Origin: Mermis nigrescens
Taxonomy: Eukaryota > Nematoda > Enoplea > Mermithida > Mermithidae
Reading direction: 5' to 3'
Length of the DNA: 64,000 nucleotides
Assembly (NCBI GenBank): GCA_036768485.1
Contig: JAVLUZ010000154.1
Location: 36,565,769 to 36,629,768 of the forward strand
Shown: positions 24,491 to 36,400 of the stretch, in pieces
How the letters are laid out: every line of letters begins with the position of its first letter
Position numbering within the stretch: the stretch's first letter is position 1
Program-made: the position numbers and the translations under genes
The notes under the pieces: generated by a model
Told to the model about the DNA's origin: nothing
Database searches by the model: none
Seen by the model: only the letters and a program-made list of their open reading frames with translations

Positions 24491-24714
24491 ATGTATAAAA
24501 GACTAGTGTTTATTTACACATAAAACTGGTGGACAGACAAGTATGTATTTTTAATACATCGATGTGTACAGATCACAAAAATACATCATGTGTTTTATTG
24601 TGATCTGACGAATTATTATTATCTCTAAATTAGGCATTACTTACTTAGGTACCGATTTGGTTGCCGGGATTTAAAAATCGCTTGTTGGCATACCTGGGCA
24701 ATGGCTGACGGTTC

Positions 24715-24880
24715 GCCCCGTCCAACTTATAGCTAAAAGGGTGGGTGGGTCCGTAGACCCTGAAAATGGTGGGTCTGTCCCTGAAAAAGGTGGGTCCGTG
24801 CCTGAAAAAGGTGGGTCGTTCAGCTTAATCAGTGGGTCAGTCACTGAAAAAAGGTGGGTTCATCCATGAAAAAGGTGTCG
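24715..24880. repeat. Short GGTGGGTC minisatellite
   Basis: Five or six imperfect units of about 27 bp carry GGTGGGTCCGTGCCTGAAAA and its variants. Confidence 0.75.
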
Positions 24881-25084
24881 AACAGTGTAATAAGATGGTT
24901 CCTGTGCATGTTTTGCAAACTGATCATGCTATAGTGTACCTAGCATTTCCTTAAATTATCTGCAAAAAATTTCTCCCTGTACAAAACATAGCCCCGTCCA
25001 GGTGACCCCTTCGCCCCGTCCAACTTTTTGTTCGGCCCGTCCTGGTGATGGCCCGATATGGGGCATTGCCCAGGTGTGGTTGTT

Positions 25085-26342
25085 GGGATCTGAAAATCGA
25101 TTGCTGAGCTCCAATAATCGGTTGCTGAGATCTAAAAATTGATTGCTAGGATCAAAAATCAGTTGTTGGGATCCGAAAATCGGTTTCTGGTGTCTTAAAA
25201 TCAGTTCTTGGCTCCAAAAATCGGTTGCAGGGGTCCTAAATCAGTTGGTGGGCTCAAAATTTCTGTTGGTGGGGTCTAAAAATCGCTTGTTGAGGTCCTA
25301 AATGAGTTGGTGGGCTCCAAAATTCAGTTGGCGAGCTCCAAAAATCAATTGGTGGGGTCCAAAATCGGTTGCTAGGGTCTAAACACCAGCTGGTGGGCTC
25401 CAAAAATCGGTTGCTGAGGTATAAAAATCGATTGCTGGGGTCAAAAAATCAGTTGGTGGGATCTAAAAATCGGTTGATGGGGTCTAGAAATCAGTTCTTG
25501 GCTCCAAAAATTGGTTGCTATGGACTAAAACTCGATTGCTGGGGTCCTAAATCAGTTGTTGGGCTCCAAAATTTTGTTGGTTGGGTCTAAAAATCGGTTG
25601 CTGATGTCTTAAAGCAATTGATAAGATAAAAAATCAGTTAATGGGGTCCAAAAATCGAATGCTGGGTCTAAAAACTTGCTGGTGGGCTCCAAAAATCGGT
25701 TGATGAGGTCTAAAAATCGATTGCTTGGGTCAAGAAATCAGTAAGTGGGGTCCAAAAATTGGTTGCTGGGGTCTTTAAATCAGTTCTTAGCTCCCAAAAT
25801 CGGTTGCTATGGTCTAAAAATCGATTGCTGGGGTCCTAAATCAGTTGGTGGGCACCAAAATTCTGTTGATTGGGTCTAAAAATCGGTTGCTAAGGTCTTA
25901 AAGCAGTTGATGGAATCAAAAAAATCATTTAATGGGGTTCAAAAATCGGTTGCTGGGGTCTAAAAACTAGATGGTGGGCTCCAAAAATCGGTTGCTGAGG
26001 TCTACAAATCGATTGCTGGGGTCAAGAAATCAGTTAGTGGGGTCCAAAATTGGTTGCTGTGGTCTTGAAATCAGTTCTTGGCTCCAAAAATCGGTTGTTA
26101 TGGTCTAAAAGTCGATTGCTGGGGTCTTAAATCAGTTGGTGGGCTCCAAAATTCTGTGGGTTTGGTCTAAAAATCGGTTGCTGAGGTCTCAAAGCAGTTG
26201 ATGGGATCAAAAAATCAATAAATGGGGTCCAAAAATCGGTTGCTGGGGTCTAAAAACCAGTTGGTGGGCTCCAAAAATTCGGTCGATGGGTCTTAAATCG
26301 GTTGCTGGGGTCCTAAATCAGTTGATAGCTCCAGGTTGCTGG
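25085..26342. repeat. 27-30 bp minisatellite, forward block
   Basis: More than 40 imperfect units of the type GGTCTAAAAATCGGTTGCTG run in one direction. A higher-order pattern is visible, with groups of about 10 units repeated at roughly 300-bp spacing (for example the GGTGGGCTCCAAAATTCTGT unit near 25250, 25850 and 26140). Confidence 0.92.
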
Positions 26343-26604
26343 CATAGGTGGGCAGCAACAAAATACTGGGGGAGGAGGGGGTTGAGTGTGTGCAAGATTT
26401 ATCAAAAGTCAAAAATAGTCTTAAAGATGGTGTTATGGCGAAAAACCACCATTATTCAACGTTTCACATCGAGCACTATCCATTAGAATCAAAAAATTGC
26501 GAAAAAAACATAAAAAATTGATTCTGGGAGGTTGTTCTGGTTTCTGGGGAATCCGGTCTTCTGGGGTTGCATACCCCAAACCCCTCCCCCAACGCCCGCG
26601 TGTG
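26343..26604 (+). mobile_element. Short-TIR element inserted in the minisatellite
   Basis: The element runs CATAGGTGGGCAGCAAC to GCCCGCGTGTG. The flanks GTTGCTGG (26335-26342) and GTTGCTGA (26605-26612) are themselves part of the minisatellite unit, so the element clearly entered an existing array. Confidence 0.85.
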
Positions 26605-26985
26605 GTTGCTGAGGTCTGAAATCGGATGGGGCTCTAAAAATCGGCTGCTGGGGTCTAAAAGTCGGTTGCTGGGATCTAAAAATCAGTTGGTGGGCTCCGA
26701 AAATTGGTTGACCCCAGCAACCGATTTTTGGACCCCAGCAATTAATTTTTAGACCCCAGCAACCGATTTTTGGAGCCCAGTAACCGAATTAGGATCCCAT
26801 CAACCGATTTTTGGATCCCACCAATTGATTTTTAGACTACAGAAACTGATTTTTAGACCCCATCAACTGATTTTTAGACCCCAACAACAGATTTTTAGAC
26901 CCGAACAACCTATTTTTGAAACCTAGCAAGTGATTTTTGGATCTCAGTAACGAATTTTCGGCCCCCAGCAACCGATTTTGGCTGC
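26605..26985. repeat. 27-30 bp minisatellite, continuation with strand flip
   Basis: The forward units continue to about 26710. They then switch to the reverse complement (CCCAGCAACCGATTTTTGGA and variants) until about 26985. The junction is abrupt, inside a single unit. Confidence 0.9.
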
Positions 26986-28022
26986 ACTGTTGGTGACATC
27001 TCATCTTGTAAGATGCCTAAAAAGTTTTTATACAAAACATAGGGTGCAACTGATGGACCCTCCGGCTGATACCGAACCTGCTTCGGCTGGTACCCGGTTG
27101 AACCTGGTTGAACCCCTTGACCAAGTGTGTTGGTCACTGTAGCTTATTTGAATCGGCTAAAAGACGGTGGCGGGTAAATTGTATACTAGATCCAAAAATC
27201 AATTCCTGATCCCCTCAGACCGACTGAACCCCTAAATCGGTTATACTGTGCATCTATGATAAAGAGACTTTGTCTCAGAAGTGAAGCAAATTTTAGCCTC
27301 ATAGGTTTTATAGCAAAAACGTCAAAACTGTAGAAACGGTTTAATTCTAATTAGAACTGTACGGAGCCGGGCTTGTAAACATACTAATTCATGTGCCATA
27401 TGAGTTCTCCAAGCTGACATTCGCTATGTAATATATCGATATGTATATGTACCCAGCTCTTATTCGTCCCATTAATAATTGGGAAAAAATGATAAAATAA
27501 AAAATAAAAATAATTATATCTATGACGCATAGCACCTTTATTCAATATAAGATCATATTCAGCTAATTTTTTCTTCCTCATATTGAATATTTGTGTTGTT
27601 TATGATTGCATCGTTACTTTATACACTAAGTTTTTCAGCTTTTTATGTGAGAAATTGAATGTCCTTGAAATAAAAGTAACATAATCGAGAATTTTATGAG
27701 ACTTGTATGAAAACTTAATTCAATTAGGGTTTTATGCATCGAGATGTACATATAGTGAACTGCTCTCGCATCTTCTAGAGCTGTAGGCAGACATGCACTT
27801 AGGGGTTTGGAGAACATTTTTGAAGTGAATGTATTAAGATTCACGCCAAAAACGAACAATAGTCGAGGCTGAAAATGATTGAGATCGGCCAGAACCTGAG
27901 AATTTACACGCTAATTAAACCTTATATCAATTTTTAATATCATTTTAACTCGAAAAATCTCTGTGACCCCGAGAACAGACTAACCCCAGATTGCAAATGC
28001 AACTGTGACCGAAAGTTATAAC

Positions 28023-28289
28023 CATAGGTGGGCAGCACCAAAATTCTGGCGGGGGGGGGGGGGGAAATTTCTGGGAGGAGGTGAAAAAATTTTTAAAAGT
28101 CAAAGAATGGTCTTAAAAGTTGTCGTATGGCGAAAAAAACACAATTTTTCGTCGTTTCTCATTCAGCACTATCCAATCGCATCAAAAAATCGCTAAAAAG
28201 CAAAAAAATTTTCTGGGGGGGTATTTTGATTTCTGGGGGGTATTTCAACTTCTGGGGGTGCATACCCCCAAACCCCCCGCCCATGTGTG
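28023..28289 (+). mobile_element. Short-TIR element with perfect GTTATAAC target duplication
   Basis: The element runs CATAGGTGGGCAGCACC to GCCCATGTGTG. GTTATAAC lies at 28015-28022 and 28290-28297, the same target octamer as the copy at 5771-6032. The left part carries a G run of about 14. Confidence 0.87.
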
Positions 28290-28540
28290 GTTATAACTCG
28301 ACATCATTCAACAATTATTGCTGTAAGATGCAAATTTGTTGACTTGATTGATTGATCTAAATATGAATTCCATTACTTTTGCCTCAAAAGAATTAATTTA
28401 TCTTTTCGTTGACTACTAATGCGAAATAAAAGTGTGACTGATGAAACTACCTCAGTTTTCACTCATTACCTAAGCGTTGAGCTTACTTATTTCAATCAAT
28501 CAATGCAACCATTTGCATCTAACAAAAATTAACATTTTCA

Positions 28541-28577
28541 GGCCCCTGTTTCGGGGCCAGTCCCCGGCACAGCTCTA
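28541..28577. mobile_element. Solo end of a TAGAGCTGTGCCGGGG hAT-like element
   Basis: GGGGCCAGTCCCCGGCACAG followed by CTCTA matches the right terminus of the element at 62795-63830. No left end is visible nearby. Confidence 0.5.
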
Positions 28578-31103
28578 ATCTTAATGTAGTTCATTCTTAT
28601 TTATTTCATTTTAGTTATTCACTTATGTAGCTTTTTGATGTTGTTTCATTTAAAAGGATGAAATTGGTTTACAAACTACAGATCTTAGTTTTCTAAATCT
28701 CACCTCACCGCCTACTATACATATGCAAATGACGTAGTGCATCAACGCAATCATATTTACATAAATAGAAGTTAAAGGTATTGATATGCCTCATAAAATG
28801 AATTTTCTCACTTTGATAGAATCTAAGCTTTTTCCCTCTTGTTATACATCGCAACATGATAACTTTAACTATGAATCACTTGTATCCTACTATCGACATA
28901 TCATAGAATAGACTTCATACATAACTATATGTACATTATCCTCGGCATCAGCCTCGGCCTAGACAAGGATTTTAGACTGCCGTCAAACCTAAGCGATGCA
29001 AAACAATAATGAAGTGGAGCACTGTATGTACATGAAGGTAGAAAATAAATCGATAAGGCAAAATCAGATTTTTTCAATTTTAGCTGTTCTTGTACACCGA
29101 CCAGATTATGCGATCTCTTATCGGGCTGATTCTACTTATCACAGAAAAAAAGTCAAAAATTAGCAAACGCACGACATTGGGATCTCTGACCATCTACCAA
29201 AAGCCATAACTAGAAAGTAAATAGTGAAATAGAAGCTTTTTCCAGGAACTTCTGTTGCACAGACATTTCTTATGCAGCACTGTTGAGCTCACATTGGATA
29301 CGTAGAATTTAACGATCATAAATTGAATGCAATAATTACGTCTAAAAAATACACCCAGGTTTGAAGGCATTAATTCCGACGCAAACAAAAAATGCTCGAG
29401 ACAACTTTACAAAGACAGGAGAATTATGCAATTAAACGATGACTCCATATGAAAAACAAAACCTAGAACTGCCTGCCTATATATCTTCCTAAATATTTTT
29501 TAGTACGGCTGTGCATACGCGTACATGAAATCGATTCAACTAGTTTCAGACAGCAAGTAATTAGAAAATTTTTTTAGTGACGCAATTCAGGTGTCTGTTC
29601 TCATCTGATCGGGAAACACGCGAATACGAGTATGAATGAAAATAAAATTGACTATCACTGCATCCGCGCCGATTAGGGATCACAGGAACAGTTCGGCCGT
29701 TCAATTTGGTGCCACAGGAAGTAGAAAAACTAATGATATAGTAAAAAAGTTAATAATACGACAAAGATTTTGACGTTTTGTCCTTTAAACTCAATGTTAG
29801 CCATTAAAAAGACGTAATTACTAATCCCATGCGACAAATATTCCTGGAAAATTTTGACATTTTTACTGTTTTCGCCTCCCCTCTCTACATCTTTGTATAT
29901 GTACAAAGACGGTCCCAAAAAGCCTTTCAAAGCTAAAAAAATCTTTACTGAATACAAAAGCAATGTGGGCATGTAACAGGAAAATACGTAAGTATGGCAT
30001 ATGCAAACATAGGCTTTAAAAGGACATTTGATTTAATATTTTATTAGTCAGTATATACATGCATCGATCCACTGCGACGCCAAAAGATTATTACATACAA
30101 TAATGGAAAAGTAAAGTCTACAAATCGCAAACCGCGAAGACTATAAACAATTCAAATGTAGACAAGTAAGTATACTATAGTGAACGATGCATTAGGCATG
30201 ATAAATTCGTACAAAAATCAGAAAACTTCATCAATAAGAAACTAATCGTACAATCACGCTTGCAACGGATCAAAATTTTAAGTCTGGTTAGTCGGCCACT
30301 TGAGGGGAAACAATTTTCTGTTTTTGGTCAAAAATATGCCAAAAATGACTGAAACACAAATTTTCGCCTGAAAAAAGTGTGAAGGGGCAAAAAAACTCAT
30401 GTTTTGAAGGAGGTTGGGGACGGCCGACCTTCAATGGGTGAGATCCCAAACCTCGCTATTACATACGTGTATAAATACAATAAAAATACAAAAATCGGCT
30501 TACGGCAAGAACATGAATTGAGATTACTACATCACGCATCATTGAAAATAGTTTTTGACTTCTATTTCACATTAGTATATCTGAAAAATACAAACTTTCA
30601 GTACTCTTGTCCAAAAAAAGCAATCGAGAGACGTATTTAAAATCAAAACAAACGACTCAGTAAACAAAGTAAAGGCGCGGATTTAACGAAGTTCACATCG
30701 TCACAATTTGATTTATACTTCTACATATAGGCTTTATCAATTATAGTCATCTAAGAACATATAAACAATGTCATTATCTGAGTCATTTTTGAAAAAGTAA
30801 ATTAGCTGATAAACTGATAAAAACTACTTAAACAAAAAACTAAACGGATCCGATATGCATACTAGGCTAAAATACGAGTAATGAATCATTCTGACTCATT
30901 GGGGAAGCTTAAGCACAATTTATGAATATTCTGAGTAATCAAGCCATTTTTAATGCAGACAGTACTTAAAACACTAGCTTTTATGAAAACGATAAATTGC
31001 CATGTTTCACTCTAAACGAGAACGAACAGTTCATTTTTCAAAGAAATAAAAAGCTTCAAAACTGTTAAAATTCAAAGCCTACATTGAATAATATAGGTAC
31101 GAG

Positions 31104-31910
31104 CAGACCCGTAACCAAGACTTTATCTTTAGGAGGGAAGGGTGAAGGCGGAAAATTTTTGAGGCCGGATGTCTCGAGAACATTAGGAGATAGACAAAAA
31201 TAAAGGCAGTTTTGAGCGTATCTCGGCAAGCTCTATACGAAGGTAAAGAAAAATTTCAGAAAAATTTTTAGAAATTTTTCACTCTATTTCATATTGATAT
31301 ACAGCTTATCATTTAGGCTGATTTTTTATCGCTTAATCCACGAATTATTTCTTATCTCTTGCCTTTGTGCTTAATCATTGTGCTTTACACAGAAAAAATA
31401 TAGATAATGAATAATTCAGCGCGCAGCGCCGAAAAAATTGACATATTCTGCATGTCAAGCTCAAATATGAGCGGTTTTGAGCGGGCTAGAAGACAAAAAA
31501 CATATAAAAACAATAGATACGGCGCGAAGTCCCGGAAAAGTTTCATGTTTTCCATGTCATAACTCAAATTTAAGCTGTTTTTAATGAGCTAGAAGGCAAA
31601 AAATATAGCTGAACAATGAATCCGGCGCATAGCGCCAGAAAAAATTGACATGCACTCTACGTCTAACTCAAATTTGAGCGATTTTTAGCGGTTTAGAAGA
31701 TAAAACTAAGATAAACAATAAATCCGGCGCGAAGTGCCGAGAAAATTTTCAAGTTACTAGCTCAAAAGTACGCTAAAAACCTGTTTTGGCAATGTTTCAG
31801 ACGCATTTTGTCAATTTTCGATTTTTTTCTCTGGGGACCCTTGGGAGAAACAAAAATCGTTTCCCATTTCGGGGGGGGGGCGGCCCCCGCCCCTCCTGAA
31901 TACCGGCCTG
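31104..31910. mobile_element. hAT-like element with perfect GGTACGAG target duplication
   Basis: The termini are CAGACCCGTAACC at the left and, reverse-complemented, CAGGCCGGTATTC at the right. GGTACGAG lies at 31096-31103 and 31911-31918. The interior contains four GGCGCGAAG-type palindromes spaced about 100 bp apart. Confidence 0.85.
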
Positions 31911-32379
31911 GGTACGAGTACGTACATTAACAGACTGAATTTAGCAATACCATGATCATGAGAATAAAAAGTAAAGCCCGAATATCGAAGAACGAAATAG
32001 CATGAGCAATACTTTAAAAAACGAGCTAGACGAAAAATGATGGCGCTATGAACAATATATATACCTACGCACGCGTTTATAACTACATTACACAAAGGAT
32101 TAGAAAGCAGAGATCATGTTTTGCTTATTGCCCGGAAACGATATCACTGATCTTAAAGCTGACACTTTGCCCGGCGTCTATAATAAAACGAAGTAGAAAT
32201 AAAAATAAATATAAACTTCAGGAACTGACGATCATCACCAGTGCGCAAGGTAAACCTTTCAGCAGGGGAAATCAAGAATTCGGAGACAGATATGAGTGCT
32301 TTGTAAAAAACGATTATACAGCGAAAAAACAATGGTATCGCCGAAAAACCAATTGTTTTTTAGCATTTGTGGCAAATAT

Positions 32380-32700
32380 ACAGCCTTTTTGAAACCACAA
32401 ACATAGCTACATATGTATATAGCCGTCTTGAACTAATATATCTATATCATATTAAGTCCTTTTTAAAGTCGGGTATATAGCAATCTGTCTTTTGGAACTC
32501 GGAAAAAATAACCATATAACCACATAGAATGTCCAAACTCAGGCAGTATGTTTCTGAATCCAAGAAAGGCCATATAGCCAGTTTTCTGAGCCCTAAGAGG
32601 TAATATAGCGATGTTTTTTCGACAAAAACGGATATATATAGCTTATCAATTTTTTAAAGCTAGGGGCGTAATACCCTCTCATCCCCATGCCCACGTATGA
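32380..32700. repeat. Second TATAGCC...GGCTATATA fold-back copy
   Basis: Related to 9960-10290 by ATACAGCCTTTTTGAAACCA, ATATAGCAA-type units and opposing AAGGCCATATAGCCAGTTTT units. It is more diverged than the first copy. Confidence 0.55.
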
Positions 32701-32990
32701 CAATCATGAATAGGAAAAGTGCCGAAAGAAGCAAGATATAAGGCAAAAAAAGATTATCAGTTTATTAATTACCATGCTCTGGAAAAAAGAATGTCAAAGG
32801 AAGAATAGAGCTAGTTTATAGGAATATAAAACTTGCAGGTTTAAAAGAACATTTATTTGATTTATGCAACAATTACTTTTCGGAAATAACTTTTGGCATT
32901 CATAAGAATTGATATACATCGCGCCAAAAAGTGATTCAGAATATAATTCAAATAAGTATAAATATACTAAATACACATCATATGTAGAAA

Positions 32991-32996
32991 TTTATT
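32991..32996 (-). terminator. Candidate poly(A) signal for the RGS gene
   Basis: AATAAA on the minus strand, about 245 bases downstream of the TGA at 33242-33244. It is the first canonical hexamer I noticed after the stop. The region is AT-rich, so chance occurrence is possible. Confidence 0.35.
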
Positions 32997-33241
32997 TTTA
33001 GAAAAGCTTTAGGTGGGCAAACCAGTAAGTTTTCTATATTTGCTTTAAGCACAAAAATCAAGCTTAGCAGTGCGTGTCGTTTTGTTTTTACTGAAAAGTA
33101 CTCCTATTGGCGATCATATGAATTTCTTCAAAATATATATCCGCTGTTTTTTAAACATGAGATCACGCGGATTTGATATCTAACTTCTTAAAAGTGGCTC
33201 ACTGGGGGAGAGATTAGCGCATTTGGTTTTTAATTGAAATA

Positions 33242-33418
33242 TCAAAAATGATTATTTTGATATGAAACAGGAAAGCGCTGTTTGACTTGCAGTGCTAAAA
33301 GACATGCAAATGAACCTACATTAACTTTTTTCTTCGCTCCGATCAACAATTCGCGATAAAATTCTGATCTGACGAACCGCTGATAAGAATCATTCTTCAT
33401 TAAACAATGTATGTGCTC
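33242..33418 (-). CDS. RGS7: RGS gene exon 12: end of the RGS domain and C-terminal tail
   Basis: The acceptor TGATTATTAAG precedes 33418. It encodes [20 protein letters not shown] and [10 protein letters not shown], the last RGS helices, then 27 residues unlike vertebrate RGS7 to a TGA. A GT after AAAAAAGTTAAT could be a weak donor, so the tail is less certain than the domain. Confidence 0.88.
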   Translation of the reverse strand, partial: EHIHCLMKNDSYQRFVRSEFYRELLIGAKKKVNVGSFACLLALQVKQRFPVSYQNNHF

Positions 33419-36400
33419 CTTAATAATCACAAACAACTTTTATTATCAAGATTCTGAACTAGGTAACACAAGACAGCTCGGAAGATTTGACACAAACAAA
33501 CACAAATATAAGTAGTAATAGAATTAATAATGAAGAAAATAAAATACGTAAATTAAAATATCGGAATAGAAATAGATAATAGAGCAAACCAACTGTAAAA
33601 GTACCAACATTCCTGAAAGCCTTGTGCAAAGGAATAAGTAAATTTGTTGTGCTTTGCTATAGAAGTGGTTCCAGGAATGTTTCAATGTCACATTAATTTG
33701 CGTAAGAAATCCTATCAGCTTTGTTAGCTAAGTTTAAACAATCTTTACAATCGATTTCGTTCTTATCGGTTATGCACTGCACAAGGTTCCGCGACACAGA
33801 CTACAACTAATAATTTTAAAATAATAACAAATAATAATAGTGACATTTTTAAAGAAATACAGGGTGGGCCAAGTATCTATTCCATATTTTGTTATTATTC
33901 TGGCAAAGTTTTAGGTTCTTTAACTAAATGTTGATTTAGCTATAGAGAAACAAAATATGGAATATTTACGTGCCCCACCCTATAAATGAACAATACCCAT
34001 CTGAAAAAAATGAATGAGAATATCCACCAGAGTGCATAGAAACATAATTTTGAGTTTTCGAAAGATTGAATCTAGCGAGTCATAATAATACCTAAGAAAG
34101 CCTAAAAAATAAAACTAGCACAGAAACATACTAAAACATTAAAATAGACGATAAAAACAAGGGAATTATGAGTTTAAACGACTAATATTAACATACATGA
34201 TTTTAGTCAGCATGAAAATAATTTATGTACCTATATATGTAAATAAATTGTAAAATGCTCAAGTTTCAACGCACGATCCTAACAAAGCCGCTCAATTAAA
34301 GAAAGTCTATTCTCACCGCAGCTTCGTCAAACGACCAGCGTCCACTATTTTCTAGATTTTGATTCGTAATCTCAATCACCTTGCTGTCTACGTTCACCGG
34401 ACACGTTGAGTTTGGTCCCAAAAATTCGCTGAAAAATTAAAAAAAATTCAGGAATTTGAAAGAATTAGATTGAAAATTGAAGTTGAATCTAAATAACGTC
34501 TAAAGGGCGATAAAAAAACAAAGACTAAACCGAATAGTCTCAGAGGAACAGAAAAAAATCGGAAATGTTAGTCAAGTCAGTGCGCTGGCAAGCTAGCGCA
34601 TTCATAGTGCAGTCAATGCATATTACTAATTTATATTATTTATGTTTAAAAGACAAAACGCACCTACAATTAAAAAGACTATACAAGAATAGATCAATAC
34701 GCTAGATTGTACGGTTAAAGTATTTACAAACGATACAGTCAGACGAGCACGCATTGAGCGAATTCGAATGCATAAGATTTTCAGTCAAATTATCATCTAC
34801 AAATTTACTTTTATACCCACATGCTCCCTGGGATGTGCACATGAGGTGTCCACAACAGAACTTTTGAAAAACATTCCCCTCAGGCAATTTTCGGAAAACC
34901 TATTGCTCGAACCAAGAAACAGCGCCAAACGATCTCGATTCATTTATTCACTCAGACACTTTACTTCCATTACTTCACACATTCCCATAGGGGATGAGGG
35001 GGGTATTACCCCCACCCCAGGGTACGAGACTTGAATCACTGTCGGACGATTTTGAGTTGTCAAACATTTTCTACATGATTTTTGGGTACAAAAGTAGTGA
35101 AGATATTAAAATTTTTTCGGCGCTTCGCGCCGACTGAAAAATCAAAATTTTCGATGAATTCTTATATTTTTTACTCACAAGAGTGACGAAACTAGTCAGA
35201 ATGGGACAAAAAGTAGTTAAAAATGCAGTTTTTCGCATTAAAACATGCTATATCAAAAGTTTTAGCCATTTTTTTATATTTGACCTGCAAAAAAGGCTAG
35301 ACTCTAAATGTAGTGGTCCTAAATTATAAGATTTTTCCCCCTGAACTTTCAACCTTGGAAAACTGTGCATTAGTTTATACATATTTTATGATCAGTCATT
35401 TCATTGACCTTATTGTTATTTGTTTTCAAGAAAACCTAACCAAGAATATTGAAGAAAAGTAAAACACAACAAAATGAAACGCTTTTACCGATAAGTGCAA
35501 CCAGTGGAGTGGAGGATCCGAGATTTTCTGACAGGGGAGGGGGCGGAATCCCAAATTCTCCAAATAGTGCCAAAATTTTTTAAAAATTCGTTCATTATGC
35601 TTAAAGTATAGATTTTTTGCAATCTTCTGATAGGCAGAATCTTTGTGATCAATAAAAAGCTAATAATTTTCGGCAGTCTTCTACGAAAAGGGCGCCAAAT
35701 TCGTGTGAGAATCGGCACAATGCACCAAAACATATTCGAGAAATCATTGAAAGGTAAATAATCCTTGTTCCGTACATAAACTACTCTTATAACGTAAAAG
35801 TAAACTTTTTAGGGCGCCAAGAAAGTCAGTAAATGTCATTGATGTGAACTATTCAAAAAATTTGAGAAATCGTGATAAAAATTGGAAAAATCATAAGAAA
35901 TATTATTCTCTATTGCACCCAACTATTTTTTGACGGCAGGGATGGGGCGGCCGCCCCCTATAAATCCGCGACTGACCGTAACAAAAATTTTGAGGGGGTT
36001 GAGGAACGATAAACATATCTAAACGATCAACTAACACAAACACATTGCTTTAACGTCATTTCCGTATAATTAGCCATTAAAATGCGAATCCCCTGCTAAT
36101 TTCCATGAAGCAATATCCAGAAAGGCTCGAAACAGTCGTAAGATATTTTAGATTTCTTCTTGGACAGCATAACATGGGATAAAAATCAATAAATAAAAGA
36201 TTTGACATTTTGAATACCGTATACATTCACTTCCATTCCCACGAAATTTGCTTTACCCCACCCCTATCAAAACTTTGGACCGCGTGCACGTAGTATGTTT
36301 TTATCCGAAAATATTTACGCGTCAATAAACAGTTACCAGTAAATTTCCGTAACTCGAATCGGAACATATCTGGACGAAGAAGAGCGCAGATTTTGCACGG

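Larger units (their letters stand above)
19680..33240. other. Long intergenic interval without recognised genes
   Basis: Between the 5' end of the CX gene and the 3' end of the RGS gene I found no exon with supported splice phase. The interval contains a satellite-like array, two minisatellites, hAT-like elements and short-TIR elements, listed separately. About 20520-20640 is a GC-rich patch with repeated CGGC/GCGCCGAGG words. About 27000-28000 and 28600-31000 are AT-rich with nothing recognisable. Confidence 0.55.

Noticed and set aside
25369..25590. LLGSKNQLVGSKNRL-type repeat protein
   Set aside because: Frame through the 27-30 bp minisatellite; units change frame within a few hundred bases.
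34702..34887. Cys-rich minus-strand ORF ([18 protein letters not shown])
   Set aside because: It resembles a zinc-binding pattern, but it lies within an RGS intron, has no in-phase partner and would break the verified joint from exon 10 to exon 11.
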